Source of the DNA: an uncultured Bacteroidales bacterium
GTDB lineage: Bacteria > Bacteroidota > Bacteroidia > Bacteroidales > Bacteroidaceae
Direction: 5' to 3'
Length of the DNA: 64,000 nucleotides
Assembly (NCBI GenBank): GCA_902798615.1
Contig: CADBXL010000037.1
Location: 1-64,000, forward strand
Within the stretch, counting starts at the first letter, position 1, and the number at the start of each line of letters is the position of its first letter. Shown here one piece after another: positions 43,801-51,961 of this stretch. Below the pieces are notes generated by a model. That model was not told the origin of the DNA. It saw nothing but the letters and a program-made list of their open reading frames with translations, and did no database searches. The position numbers and the translations under genes are program-made.

Positions 43801-43808
43801 TAATTTTG
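43801..43808 (+). promoter_or_regulatory. -7 box of the SPOR lipoprotein operon
   Basis: TAATTTTG, 45 nt before the ATG at 43853; a TTTG at 43781-43784 is only 16 nt upstream, shorter than usual. Confidence 0.5.
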
Positions 43809-43852
43809 TGCACAAATATAAAGAAATTGTAAAACTATACTAAATAGAGAAT

Positions 43853-44524
43853 ATGAAGAAGATAGTTATTAATGTCGCAGCACTTTGTGCTGTTGTAGTA
43901 TTCGCAAGTTGCGGAGCCTCTAAGGAAAGTGCTTATCGTAAGGCGTATGAAAAGGCTAAGGCACAGGAAGAGATCGTAGAGCAGCAGCCTCAGCAGCAGT
44001 ATGCTCAGCAACCACAGTATGCTCAGCAGCCTGTTCAGTATCAGCAGCAGCCTGTTCAGTACCAACAGCCTGTTCAGTATCAGCAGCAGCCTGTTCAGTA
44101 TCAACAGCAGCCACAGTATCAGCAGCAGCCACAGTACCAGCAGCAGCCACAATACCAGCAGCAGCCACAATACCAGCAGCAGCCACAGCAGCAGTATGTT
44201 CAGCAGCAGCCACAGTACCAGCAGCAGGTTGCACAGCCTGTAAATGACAACGTGCCAGTTCGTCAGGAGCGCCTCACTATCGTAAATGGTGGTGGTCTCA
44301 AGGCATTCTCTGTTGTCGTAGGTTCTTTCGGTGTAAAGGCAAATGCTGAAGGTCTTCAGCGTACACTCGTAAACTCTGGCTATTCTGCTCAGGTCGCATA
44401 CAATCAGGATCGTAATATGTACCGTGTAATAGCTTCTACATACGATACAAAGCAGGACGCTATTATCAGCCGTGACAACCTGAGTGCTAACTACCCAGGT
44501 GCATGGTTGCTCTATAACCAATAA
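43853..44524 (+). CDS. SPOR-domain lipoprotein with Gln-rich repeats
   Basis: A 223-residue lipoprotein (signal ending VFASC, Cys20). Residues ~42-130 are low-complexity repeats of QYQQQP/QPVQYQQ; residues ~145-222 form a SPOR domain (FSVVVGSFGVKANAEGLQ, then YRVIASTYDTKQDA), which binds denuded peptidoglycan at the division site. A septal role is therefore likely. It precedes ruvX by 3 nt and def by overlap, forming one operon. Confidence 0.88.
   Translation: MKKIVINVAALCAVVVFASCGASKESAYRKAYEKAKAQEEIVEQQPQQQYAQQPQYAQQPVQYQQQPVQYQQPVQYQQQPVQYQQQPQYQQQPQYQQQPQYQQQPQYQQQPQQQYVQQQPQYQQQVAQPVNDNVPVRQERLTIVNGGGLKAFSVVVGSFGVKANAEGLQRTLVNSGYSAQVAYNQDRNMYRVIASTYDTKQDAIISRDNLSANYPGAWLLYNQ
43981..44235 (+). 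repeat. CAGCAG-rich coding repeat
   Basis: In-frame repeats of CAGTATCAGCAGCAGCCA-like units encode the Gln/Pro/Tyr tract of the SPOR lipoprotein. All other frames also stay open across it, which creates false long frames on both strands. Confidence 0.85.
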
Positions 44525-44527
44525 TTA

Positions 44528-44938
44528 ATGGGTAGGATACTATCTATTGATTATGGCCGTAAACGCACAGGACTGGCAGTGACCGACCCGTTGAAGATTA
44601 TCGCAAACGGACTGGCCACTGTCAGTACTTCTTTGTTATGGGACTATCTCAATGACTATTTGTCTCACGAAAATGTAGAGAAAGTGGTCATAGGTAAGCC
44701 TATGCAGACAAACGGTCAGCCAAGCGAGAACCTTGCGAGGGTGGAGGGTTTCGTCAACCGATGGCGAAAAGGACATCCGGATGTGCCGATAGAGTATGTG
44801 GATGAGAGATTCACGTCGGTACTGGCTCACAGGGCTATGCTTGACGGCGGACTAAAGAAGAAAGCCCGTCAGGACAAGGCACTCGTCGATGAGATAAGTG
44901 CCACTATTATTTTGCAAAGTTATATGCAGTCTATATGA
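44528..44938 (+). CDS. ruvX: Putative Holliday junction resolvase RuvX/YqgF
   Basis: A 136-residue RNase H-fold protein with [12 protein letters not shown] (acidic Asp7), [18 protein letters not shown] and a final DEISATIIL with acidic residues, the four-residue active site of the YqgF family. It acts on 16S pre-rRNA ends or recombination junctions. It overlaps def by 4 nt. Confidence 0.9.
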   Translation: MGRILSIDYGRKRTGLAVTDPLKIIANGLATVSTSLLWDYLNDYLSHENVEKVVIGKPMQTNGQPSENLARVEGFVNRWRKGHPDVPIEYVDERFTSVLAHRAMLDGGLKKKARQDKALVDEISATIILQSYMQSI

Positions 44939-45498
44939 TTTTACCTATTTATACTTATGGTCAGCCTGTTCTCCGCAAGGAGGCACAGGATATAACACCA
45001 GATTATCCAGAACTTAAGAAATTTATTGAAGATATGTGGGAAACCCTTGCCGAGAGCGAGGGTATTGGCTTGGCAGCACCACAGGTAGGTCGTGACATCC
45101 GCGTTGTGGTTATCGACCTTGACGTTCTCTCCGAGGACCTTCCTGAGTACAAGGACTTCCGCAAGGTGTATATCAATGCACATATTCTGGAGTATGATGA
45201 CACAGAGAAGGATTCATCAGAGGAAGGTTGCCTGTCATTGCCGGCTATTCACGAAAAGGTGGTACGCCCAACACGTATCCGTGTGAAGTACATGGATGAG
45301 AACTTTCAGGAACATGAAGAATGGATTGATGGCTATCTGGCTCGCGTGATGCAGCATGAGTTCGACCACCTTGATGGCAAGATGTTCATCGACCGTATCT
45401 CTCCACTCCGCAAGCAGCTTATAAAGTCAAAGCTCCGCGCTCTGTTGCAGGGACGTTTCCGCTGTAACTATAAGGTGAGGATTCCAAGGGGAAAGTAA
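44935..45498 (+). CDS. def: Peptide deformylase
   Basis: A 187-residue metalloenzyme with all three motifs: [10 protein letters not shown] (43-52), EGCLSLP and QHEFDHLDG, giving the Cys and two His metal ligands and the catalytic Glu. It removes the formyl group from new proteins. Operon position between ruvX and a TPR gene is the usual one in Bacteroidota. Confidence 0.96.
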   Translation: MILPIYTYGQPVLRKEAQDITPDYPELKKFIEDMWETLAESEGIGLAAPQVGRDIRVVVIDLDVLSEDLPEYKDFRKVYINAHILEYDDTEKDSSEEGCLSLPAIHEKVVRPTRIRVKYMDENFQEHEEWIDGYLARVMQHEFDHLDGKMFIDRISPLRKQLIKSKLRALLQGRFRCNYKVRIPRGK

Positions 45499-45504
45499 AA
45501 TCCT

Positions 45505-45690
45505 TTTTGGAAAGTAAATTAGAAGCAAATTATACTCTGTAAATTATAGGGCGGCATTCGTCGCTTGGAAATTTTCTGTGGTATTTTTCAATCTGTAATT
45601 TACTGAATTAATTTATTCCTAATTTACTTTCTATAATCTCCGCATAAGCGGAATCCTGCAAATTTACTTTCTTTCAATAAAGACAAATAT
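45505..45690. repeat. AAATTA/TAATTT fold-back between def and the TPR gene
   Basis: Left words: AAAGTAAATTAG, AAGCAAATTAT, GTAAATTAT; right words: GTAATTTACTG, AATTAATTTATT, CTAATTTACTTTC, plus a small CCGCATAAGCGG hairpin (45643-45654). The same words recur at 55573-55800. Confidence 0.7.
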
Positions 45691-47718
45691 ATGAAGAATA
45701 AGGAACGCATGGGTATTATAATAAGGAGAATGATGCAATCAAATGTCTTCTCCCGATTTTCCTTTGCATTCCTTATTCTCTTTTCTTTTTTCTGTTCAAC
45801 TAAAGTCTCTGCTCAGTATAATGTTGACAGACTGATAATGTCGGGACGTGTGGCCGTATATTATGAAGACTACATCCTTGGCATACAGTATTTCAACCAG
45901 GTGATAGCTATGAAGCCATATCTCTATGAGCCATGGCAGATGAGAGCTATCGCGAAGTTCCATCTTGACGACTATCATGGTGCTGAGGCTGACGTGTCGG
46001 AGGCTATAAAATTGAATCCGTATGTCACTCTGCTCTATGACCTTCGAGGCATCTCACGTATTCGTATTGGAAACTATGAAGGGGCAATAGCCGACTACAA
46101 CAAGGCACTGTCACTTGACCCTACTAATCAGAACTTCTGGTATAACCGTGCGGCATGTCGTGTGGAGACAAAGGACTATGAGCGTGCGCATCTCGAACTT
46201 GACACTATCATCACCAAGTGGAAGAAATATGCTTCGCCGTATTTGCTGAAGTGCGAGGCGTATCTTCAGCAGAAAGACACTCTGAAGGGTACGGAATGGC
46301 TTGACAAGGCACTTGAGGTTGATCCGTATAATGCGGAGGCATGGAGGCTGAGAGGTGGCATCTGTATGTCGAGAAGTGAATGGAAAGATGCTGACACATA
46401 TCTCTCGAAGGCTATCCATCTGAAACCGAAGAAGGCGGGCAACTATGTTAACCGTGCCGTGGCACGTCTGCGCCTGAATAATCTGCGCGGTGCTATGTCC
46501 GACTATAATCTCGCCCTTGATATTGAGCCTAACAATTTCCTTGCGCACTATAACCGCGGACTCTTGCGACAGCAGGTGGGCGATGATAATAATGCCATAG
46601 AGGACTTCAACTATGTGCTTGCTCTTGAGCCTAATAACATGATGGCTCTCTTCAATCGTGCCACGCTTCTCGACCGCACAGGAAACTTACACGCTGCTAT
46701 TGCCGACTATACGAAGGTGATAGATGAGTTCCCTAATTTCTGGACCGGACTGCAATATCGTGCAGCATGTTATCGTCGTTTGGGTATGAATGCCAAGGCG
46801 GAGATGGACGAGTTCCGCATCCTCAAGGCGCAGAACGACAAGCATCTCGGCAAACAGGTACGATGGAGCAAGAAAAAGCTTGAGGCTATGCGTAAGAAGA
46901 GTGAGATTGATCTTGACAAATACGACCAGATTGTGGTTGAGGATGAGCAGACCGACGAGCATGAGTATAAGAGCGAGTACCGTGGCAAGGTACAGAATCA
47001 TCGTGTAGAGTCGCAGTATCAGCCTTATATCAGTCTCTCTCTGTTCGACTATAGCAATGCCATGACCAATTATCATCCTTACGTGGCGGAAGTTGATGCG
47101 TTGAACGGTCAGGCAAAGGGAGCAAGGCTTACGGTATCTACAATTTCCACTCATCTTTCTAACGATGAGATAAAGAAACAGTTCGATACCACGGATGCCC
47201 TTACGGAAATAATCACCAATACTCCGCATCCTACGCCTGCCACCTATCTTGCACGAAGTGTGGCATACTGCATAGGCCAGAACTATGGTGATGCCCTCAA
47301 GGATGTGGATGCCTATCTTGCAGAAAATCCTAATTCTGCCATCGGATGGTGGCATAGGGCTGTGTGCAACGCGCGTCAGGCTGACTATGAGACTGGTGCA
47401 GAGCCACAGACGGCGCAGCTCCGTCTGAAGAGTGTAAACGGAGACTTTGAGAAAGCCGAGTCGCTCGATAAGGACAATGCCTACATACTCTATTGTCACG
47501 GCACGTTCCTTGCGCATCGTCAGGACTACGAAAAGGCAATACAGTATTTCACCCGTGCCATTGCGCTTGACGACCGTCTTGCAGAGGCATATTTCAACCG
47601 TGGAATGGTGTATTATTATAAAGGTGACAAGGTAAAGGGAAATGCAGATCTCAGCAAGGCTGGAGAACTCGGTCTCTACTCCGCTTATAGCATAATAAAG
47701 TCAAACAGCAAGAAATAA
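45691..47718 (+). CDS. Secreted tetratricopeptide-repeat protein
   Basis: A 675-residue protein with a signal peptide ending KVSAQ (~residue 42) and about nine TPR units of the AxxxRGxxxxxxGxxxxAxxDxxxALxLDP type (~50-385 and ~510-670), separated by a charged, flexible segment (~390-500, KKKLEAMRKKSEIDLDKYD). It is a periplasmic scaffold of unknown partners. The first in-frame Met is at 45691; M7 (45709) is an equally possible start. Confidence 0.85.
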   Translation: MKNKERMGIIIRRMMQSNVFSRFSFAFLILFSFFCSTKVSAQYNVDRLIMSGRVAVYYEDYILGIQYFNQVIAMKPYLYEPWQMRAIAKFHLDDYHGAEADVSEAIKLNPYVTLLYDLRGISRIRIGNYEGAIADYNKALSLDPTNQNFWYNRAACRVETKDYERAHLELDTIITKWKKYASPYLLKCEAYLQQKDTLKGTEWLDKALEVDPYNAEAWRLRGGICMSRSEWKDADTYLSKAIHLKPKKAGNYVNRAVARLRLNNLRGAMSDYNLALDIEPNNFLAHYNRGLLRQQVGDDNNAIEDFNYVLALEPNNMMALFNRATLLDRTGNLHAAIADYTKVIDEFPNFWTGLQYRAACYRRLGMNAKAEMDEFRILKAQNDKHLGKQVRWSKKKLEAMRKKSEIDLDKYDQIVVEDEQTDEHEYKSEYRGKVQNHRVESQYQPYISLSLFDYSNAMTNYHPYVAEVDALNGQAKGARLTVSTISTHLSNDEIKKQFDTTDALTEIITNTPHPTPATYLARSVAYCIGQNYGDALKDVDAYLAENPNSAIGWWHRAVCNARQADYETGAEPQTAQLRLKSVNGDFEKAESLDKDNAYILYCHGTFLAHRQDYEKAIQYFTRAIALDDRLAEAYFNRGMVYYYKGDKVKGNADLSKAGELGLYSAYSIIKSNSKK

Positions 47719-47724
47719 AAAAGA

Positions 47725-47844
47725 GAAGAGTGAAGAGTGAAAAGTGAAAAGTGAAGAATTTAAGTTACATTTGTAAAGCTATGAACATTCATAATCTGCA
47801 ATACAAACTCAAATTCTTCACTCTTCGTTCTTCACTCTTCACTC
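47725..47844. repeat. Fold-back of 7-nt GAGTGAA words
   Basis: Left arm AGAGTGA, AGAGTGA, AAAGTGA, AAAGTGA, AGAATTT; right arm TTCTTCA, CTCTTCG, TTCTTCA, CTCTTCA, CTC, inverted across a ~50 nt loop. Confidence 0.8.
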
Positions 47845-47909
47845 ACATAGGGGATCTATTTTTTTGTAAACAATTTACTTTACATTCCCAATTTTGCCAT
47901 TGTGCATAG

Positions 47910-48010
47910 AACGCAAAGACGCTAAGTCGCAAAAGTTTATTTTCTCTGCGTCTTAGCGTCTCTGCGTTTTAATAATTTCCCATTTTCAATTGGTTTAGCG
48001 TCTCTGCGTT
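47910..48010. repeat. Fold-back of 8-nt words
   Basis: AACGCAAA, GACGCTAA, GTCGCAAA against GCGTCTTA, GCGTCTCT, GCGTTTTA, with a further GCGTCTCTGCGTTTTT at 47998-48012. The same word family is at 49452-49508 and 51784-51852. Confidence 0.8.
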
Positions 48011-48081
48011 TTTAATTTTTTCTGTAAGTTAAATGATTTAAAATAATCATAGGAAAATGATCGTGTTTAAGGAATTATTAG

Positions 48082-48089
48082 TAACTTTG
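48082..48089 (+). promoter_or_regulatory. -7 box of the BspA-like gene
   Basis: TAACTTTG; transcript start near 48095, leader ~140 nt. Confidence 0.5.
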
Positions 48090-48233
48090 CGTGCCAAAAA
48101 TGTGGGGAGGCTCACATAGTCTTGGCAATATAGGGGGTAAGGCTTACTATTTTGTCGTTTAATATGATTCAGATACATAAAACCACCCGTAATTGACAGA
48201 TTCAGGAATTAACATAAACTATTTTTTTATATA

Positions 48234-49376
48234 ATGAAGACAAACAAACTATTTTTCCTGTTCAGCATGCTCCTTAGTATGTTGTCAACAAACGCATTGG
48301 CATACGACTTCGCTGTAAAGAATGCCAATGGAGTAATGATTTATTACAACTACGCCAATAACAAAAAAGAGGCGTATGTTACCTACAATAAAGAGAACAG
48401 AGCCAGTTATAGCGGTTCTGTTGTTATACCTAAAGAAGTTACCTACGAGAAAAAAAAACTTAAGGTAACGAAGATAGGATACAAAGCCTTCTATAACTGC
48501 GATAAACTAACCTCCGTAACTATTCCAAACAGCGTGATAGAAATAGGGGAAAGTGCTTTCGAATCCTGTGAAAGTTTGAAATCCATCACTATTCCTAATA
48601 GCGTGACGAGCATAGGAGAAGAAGCATTCGAATTTTGTTACAGACTTAAATCCATCACTATTCCAAATAGCGTAACGAGCATAGGGAAAAGTGCTTTCTG
48701 TAGATGTTACAGTCTGACTACCGTCACTGTTCCAAACAGCGTGAAAGAGATAAGTTCATGTACATTCATGGAATGCATAAACCTGACCTCTGTCACTATT
48801 CCTAATAGCGTAAAGGCCATATGGGGGAAAACTTTCGAAGAATGTACCAGTCTTAAATCCATCACTATTCCAAACAGCGTGACAAGTATACAAAGTGAAC
48901 TTTTAAGAAGATGTACTAGTCTGACCTCTGTAACGATTCCAAATAGCGTGACATTAATAAGATTTTGTGCTTTCATTGATTGCACCAGTCTGACAAGCAT
49001 CACAATTCCAAGCAGCGTAAAGGAAATTGAATTCGCCGCTTTTTATAGATGTAAGAATCTGAAAAATGTCATTTCAAAAATTGTATCCCCATTTCCTATA
49101 GAAGATGATACATTCTCAGACGAAACATATTCTAAGGCTCCGCTCTATGTGCCAAAGGGAACTGTTGCCAAGTATAAGACTACACAAGGCTGGAAGAACT
49201 TCAAGAACATCGTAGAAGAAGGCTCTATTACTGCCATCAATGACGTTGAGGCCGACAACACCCTCAACACCGCAAACGTTATCTACGACACCAACGGTAA
49301 GCGCTTGTCTGCAACATCCCTCGACGAACTCCCTTCAGGCCTGTATATCATCAATGGCAAGAAGGTTGTAAAGTAA
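48234..49376 (+). CDS. BspA-family leucine-rich repeat surface protein
   Basis: A 380-residue protein with a signal peptide (MKTNKLFFLFSMLLSMLSTNALA) and nine or so 23-residue TpLRR/LRR_5 units (SLTSVTIPNSVTSIGxxAFxxC) from ~85 to ~290. The C-terminus (DTNGKRLSATSLDELPSGL, then YIINGKKVVK) is the Prevotella-type sorting-like end. Such proteins bind host or bacterial surfaces. It and the repeat region after it lie between the TPR gene and thrS, which are often adjacent in relatives, suggesting an insertion. Confidence 0.88.
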   Translation: MKTNKLFFLFSMLLSMLSTNALAYDFAVKNANGVMIYYNYANNKKEAYVTYNKENRASYSGSVVIPKEVTYEKKKLKVTKIGYKAFYNCDKLTSVTIPNSVIEIGESAFESCESLKSITIPNSVTSIGEEAFEFCYRLKSITIPNSVTSIGKSAFCRCYSLTTVTVPNSVKEISSCTFMECINLTSVTIPNSVKAIWGKTFEECTSLKSITIPNSVTSIQSELLRRCTSLTSVTIPNSVTLIRFCAFIDCTSLTSITIPSSVKEIEFAAFYRCKNLKNVISKIVSPFPIEDDTFSDETYSKAPLYVPKGTVAKYKTTQGWKNFKNIVEEGSITAINDVEADNTLNTANVIYDTNGKRLSATSLDELPSGLYIINGKKVVK

Positions 49377-49451
49377 TCTCTAAAGACCCCCTTAATCCCC
49401 CTGCGTAGGGGGATGAGAGGTTAGAGGGGAGAGGTTAGAGTTAAGGGATTA

Positions 49452-49508
49452 AACACGAAGACGCGAAGTCGCAGAGTTTTTCTTTGCGCCTTCGCGTCTC
49501 TGCGTTTT
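49452..49508. repeat. 8-nt word fold-back
   Basis: ACACGAA, GACGCGAA, GTCGCAGA against TTGCGCC, TTCGCGTC, TCTGCGTT around a short T-rich loop. Confidence 0.75.
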
Positions 49509-49517
49509 AATAATTGT

Positions 49518-49595
49518 CACTTGCTTTAGCTTGTTGAGCCATGCGAAAAATAAATGGTACATTATTCGCTGAAGCTCATCAAGCTGAAGCAAGTG
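49518..49595. repeat. Hairpin with 22-bp arms
   Basis: Arms CACTTGCTTTAGCTTG.. (49518-49539) and its inverse (49574-49595) with two mismatches; one arm recurs at 2066-2085. Confidence 0.75.
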
Positions 49596-49618
49596 TACAT
49601 GGTCAACTGTACATGATA

Positions 49619-49660
49619 GGGTGTCTTTAAAAAATGTTTGACTATTTGACCATTTGACCT
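49619..49660 (+). repeat. Lone arm GGGTGTCTTTAAAAAA plus 8-nt words
   Basis: Border GGGTGTCTTTAAAAAA followed by GTTTGACT, ATTTGACC, ATTTGACC. Almost identical to the right arm of the element at 51166-51208, but without a partner. Confidence 0.8.
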
Positions 49661-49879
49661 AAATGCCTTGCGTTTATATATCCTTCAAAAGGGAGCCCTA
49701 AATCAGGGTGTCCTCGATGAGACCCTAAAACAGGGAGTCCTCGATGGGGGTCGCGATTTGCTACCCCCTTGCTCTTTGCAATGGAAAACCAGCGCATTGA
49801 TTCGGTGCAGTGGTTTGATGGGGTGGCGATTTGCTACCCCCCTTCGTATATAAGGGAATGCATATCGGGAATCAGCTGA

Positions 49880-50060
49880 TAAGCGCCCTAAAGGGGCAAT
49901 GAGCTACTAGCCCAGGGTAACACCCTGGGGGAATTTTTTGGGGGGAGCTAACGCCCTGTAAGGGCAAAAGCTCTAACATGAATCAATGCTTCTGCCCTTA
50001 CAGGGCGAAATTACCCACTACCATATACCTAGGGCGATGCCCTAGGCTGTAAGCTTGTTA
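49880..50060. repeat. Group of short GC hairpins
   Basis: CCCAGGGTAACACCCTGGG (49911-49929), GCCCTGTAAGGGC and its inverse GCCCTTACAGGGC, and CCTAGGGCGATGCCCTAGG (50028-50046). They resemble REP-type hairpins common in Bacteroidota intergenic DNA. Confidence 0.75.
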
Positions 50061-50765
50061 GCCTTGCAGGCTGCCTATCGGGTAAATGCAGATAATCATT
50101 TATAGGGGTATCGATAGTAACGACCCCCCTCCCAGAAATAGCCCATTTCTAATTGTTCCAACCTGTATTGCACGGTAATGTAAGCAACAGCAAATACCAC
50201 CGCCCCGATTTAGGGCGTTGGTTTGATGGGGGTGGACGTTTTGTCTCTCCCTTTACTTCTTCTATGCCTAAGTATTACTCAAGTTGTGCAAGTCGAGAAT
50301 TGCCTGGAAGGCTGTACATGATTGGCTTTCACGCATGACCTTTCGCGATGTACTGCCCTCCAGGCAGATAAAGGATTGGAGGCTTAATCCCCGCACATCC
50401 TCGTTTCACTCGTATGTACGGGGTTACGAATAGTATTGCCCTCCAGGCAAGTCCGAACTCCCGAAACTTAAATCAATATCATCTCGATAACGAAACGTTA
50501 TTGAGTTTATCTTAACGCTTTAGCATACCTGACAGAACGATTCGTTCAGTCAGCTTGTCTTCATCTTGAGGTGATTATGCCTCCGTCATGGCCTTGTATA
50601 CAAACTCTTTTCGTCATTTTTTTTGCCAAAAAACAGAATTTTTTACAAACCAGATTGCTGAATTGCCAATGTGGTTTTATCTTCTCATATTTCAGGACGA
50701 TGTCAGCAAAGGCAGTTTTATAAGAACCAAAATGTAAATCCAAATCAGGAAAAGACAAGCTTAAT

Positions 50766-50933
50766 GGTTATCACAGTTATCATAGTTATCATATTCTACA
50801 CAGACACCCTCTGTTTTTCGCACTTCTACTGTAATAATAATAAATAATAATTTAATTATTTATTATTATTAAGCCTAAAAGAGTGGGGAAGGGTGTGTGT
50901 AAAAAATATGATAACTATGATAACCATGATAAC
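50766..50933. repeat. Fold-back element A: 9-nt words, ACACCC border, AT palindrome
   Basis: Left arm GTTATCACA, GTTATCATA, GTTATCATA, then TTCTACACAGACACCC (to 50810); centre a 16-bp-stem AT palindrome (50833-50870); right arm GGGTGTGTGTAAAAAA then TATGATAAC, TATGATAAC, CATGATAAC (50891-50933). Confidence 0.88.
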
Positions 50934-51034
50934 TTTGCGTAAAAATTGGACCAATGTTTGTCTTTGAAATTTTCTTCTTTGTGTGTATAAATAACTGACT
51001 ATCAATGCTTTGGTTAGATATTTGGAAGTCGGGC

Positions 51035-51208
51035 ATGGTCAAATGGTCTAATGGTCAAACAATTTTTACACACACCCTTCTATTTTCTTGCTTTTTAGCC
51101 AACTATATATAATATAATAATTAATTATTATATTATATATAGTTGAAGTTGAAGAGCGATTTTCTGGGGGTGTCTATAAAAAACGTTTGACCATTTGACC
51201 ATTTGACC
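51035..51208. repeat. Fold-back element B: 8-nt words, ACACCC border, perfect 46-bp palindrome
   Basis: Left arm ATGGTCAA, ATGGTCTA, ATGGTCAA, then TTTTTACACACACCC (to 51077); centre a perfect 46-bp palindrome (51100-51145) beginning CAACTATATATAATATAA; right arm GGGTGTCTATAAAAAA then GTTTGACC, ATTTGACC, ATTTGACC (51166-51208). Confidence 0.9.
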
Positions 51209-51542
51209 TTTATCAGCTAAGTCCATCTCTGTAAGATTCACATTCTCATAGATTTAGCCTATGTTTAATATTCTTTAACTAAAAAATCCGGAAGTTAGAA
51301 TGTTTGACTGGGGGAAGTATTGTACCTTTGCAGTATGAAAAGAACAAGAGACCCCTTTCCCCAACCCTTTCCCCGTGGAGGGGCAAGGGAGCCGGAAGTC
51401 GAAAAAGGTCTCCCTACGCAAGGGTGTTAGGTGACGGCGGTCGCCAGATAAGTGAAGAACGAAGAGTGAAGAATACCATTCGGCGCATGGCCATCGCCAA
51501 TGGGGGCAACTCTAACCGCTAACCTCTCCACACTAACCTTTT

Positions 51543-51650
51543 ACCTCCGCTTCAAGTCCGTTTCAAGTCCGTTTCAAGTCCGTTCCTTAGAATAGGCAAA
51601 AATGGGACTTACATGGGAGTCACTTGGGAGGTACTTTGGATTTCCAATCG
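51543..51650. repeat. 11-nt-period element, copy 5 (inverted orientation)
   Basis: ACCTCCGCTTC, AAGTCCGTTTC, AAGTCCGTTTC, AAGTCCGTTCC, then ATGGGACTTAC, ATGGGAGTCAC, TTGGGAGGTAC; this is the other orientation relative to copies 1-3 and 6. Confidence 0.85.
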
Positions 51651-51756
51651 GGATTATATAATTAATTACGACACAATTTTCGGGCGTGTTTTTTTGATTT
51701 CAGCATTGCAGAATGTTTTTTTTGACTAAAAATTCGCTCGTCTCGCAAAAAATCAG

Positions 51757-51764
51757 TAATTTTG
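51757..51764 (+). promoter_or_regulatory. -7 box of thrS
   Basis: TAATTTTG; start near 51770 gives a ~190 nt leader that contains the 8-nt word fold-back at 51784-51852. Confidence 0.5.
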
Positions 51765-51783
51765 CAAACCGCATTCATTATTG

Positions 51784-51852
51784 AACGCAAAGACGCAAAG
51801 TCGCTAAGTAAAAATACAAATAAAACTTTGCATCTCAGCGCCTTTGCGTTTG
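51784..51852. repeat. 8-nt word fold-back in the thrS leader
   Basis: AACGCAAA, GACGCAAA, GTCGCTAA against CTTTGCATC, TCAGCGCC, TTTGCGTT. It would be transcribed with thrS. Confidence 0.75.
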
Positions 51853-51961
51853 AATAGTAATATGTGTTAAAAACATCCTTCCCTTCGGGAGATTTGTCGA
51901 AGACCCTTCGAACTCCTGTGAGAAAAGGCTTGGTTAGGCTTCTAATAGTTAAATATAAAAG

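Larger units (their letters stand above)
47719..48233. other. Gap with 7-nt and 8-nt tandem-word elements
   Basis: No gene is seen. It holds a fold-back of AGAGTGA/AAAGTGA heptamers (47725-47844), an 8-nt ACGCAAAG-type fold-back (47910-47969, extra words to 48010), the promoter at 48082-48089 and a ~140 nt leader of the BspA gene. Confidence 0.75.
49377..51961. other. 2.6 kb gene-free region packed with repeats
   Basis: No gene can be supported; the open frames present are short and lie in repeats. In order: GC-rich repeat remnant (49381-49425), 8-nt fold-back (49452-49508), hairpin pair (49518-49595), lone TTTGACC arm (49619-49660), ACCCCC/GGGGGT palindromes around a GCGATTTGCTACCCCC motif (49745-49850), CCCTGTAAGGGC-type hairpins (49880-50060), TGCCTGGA inverted repeats (50301-50366 and 50430-50450), two large fold-backs (50766-50933, 51035-51208), an orphan promoter running into a GC-rich repeat (51323-51430), 11-nt element (51543-51650), and the thrS promoter and leader. 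Confidence 0.75.

Noticed and set aside
43835-44521. 228-codon minus-strand frame rich in Leu/Trp
   Set aside because: Complement of the CAG-rich coding repeat of the SPOR lipoprotein gene.
49668-49853. 61-codon frame in the repeat region
   Set aside because: Made of repeated ACCCCC/GATTTGC units; no coding signal.
50561-50758. 65-codon minus-strand frame in the repeat region
   Set aside because: No promoter, no recognisable domain, lies among repeats.
51304-51522. 72-codon frame and a 31-codon frame after an orphan TACCTTTG box (51323-51330)
   Set aside because: The frames consist mainly of a GC-rich intergenic repeat. The promoter-like box is real in sequence but has no gene behind it.
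51765-51961. T-box or other amino-acid leader before thrS
   Set aside because: No T-box sequence or specifier loop; the leader consists of 8-nt word repeats and a plain stretch.
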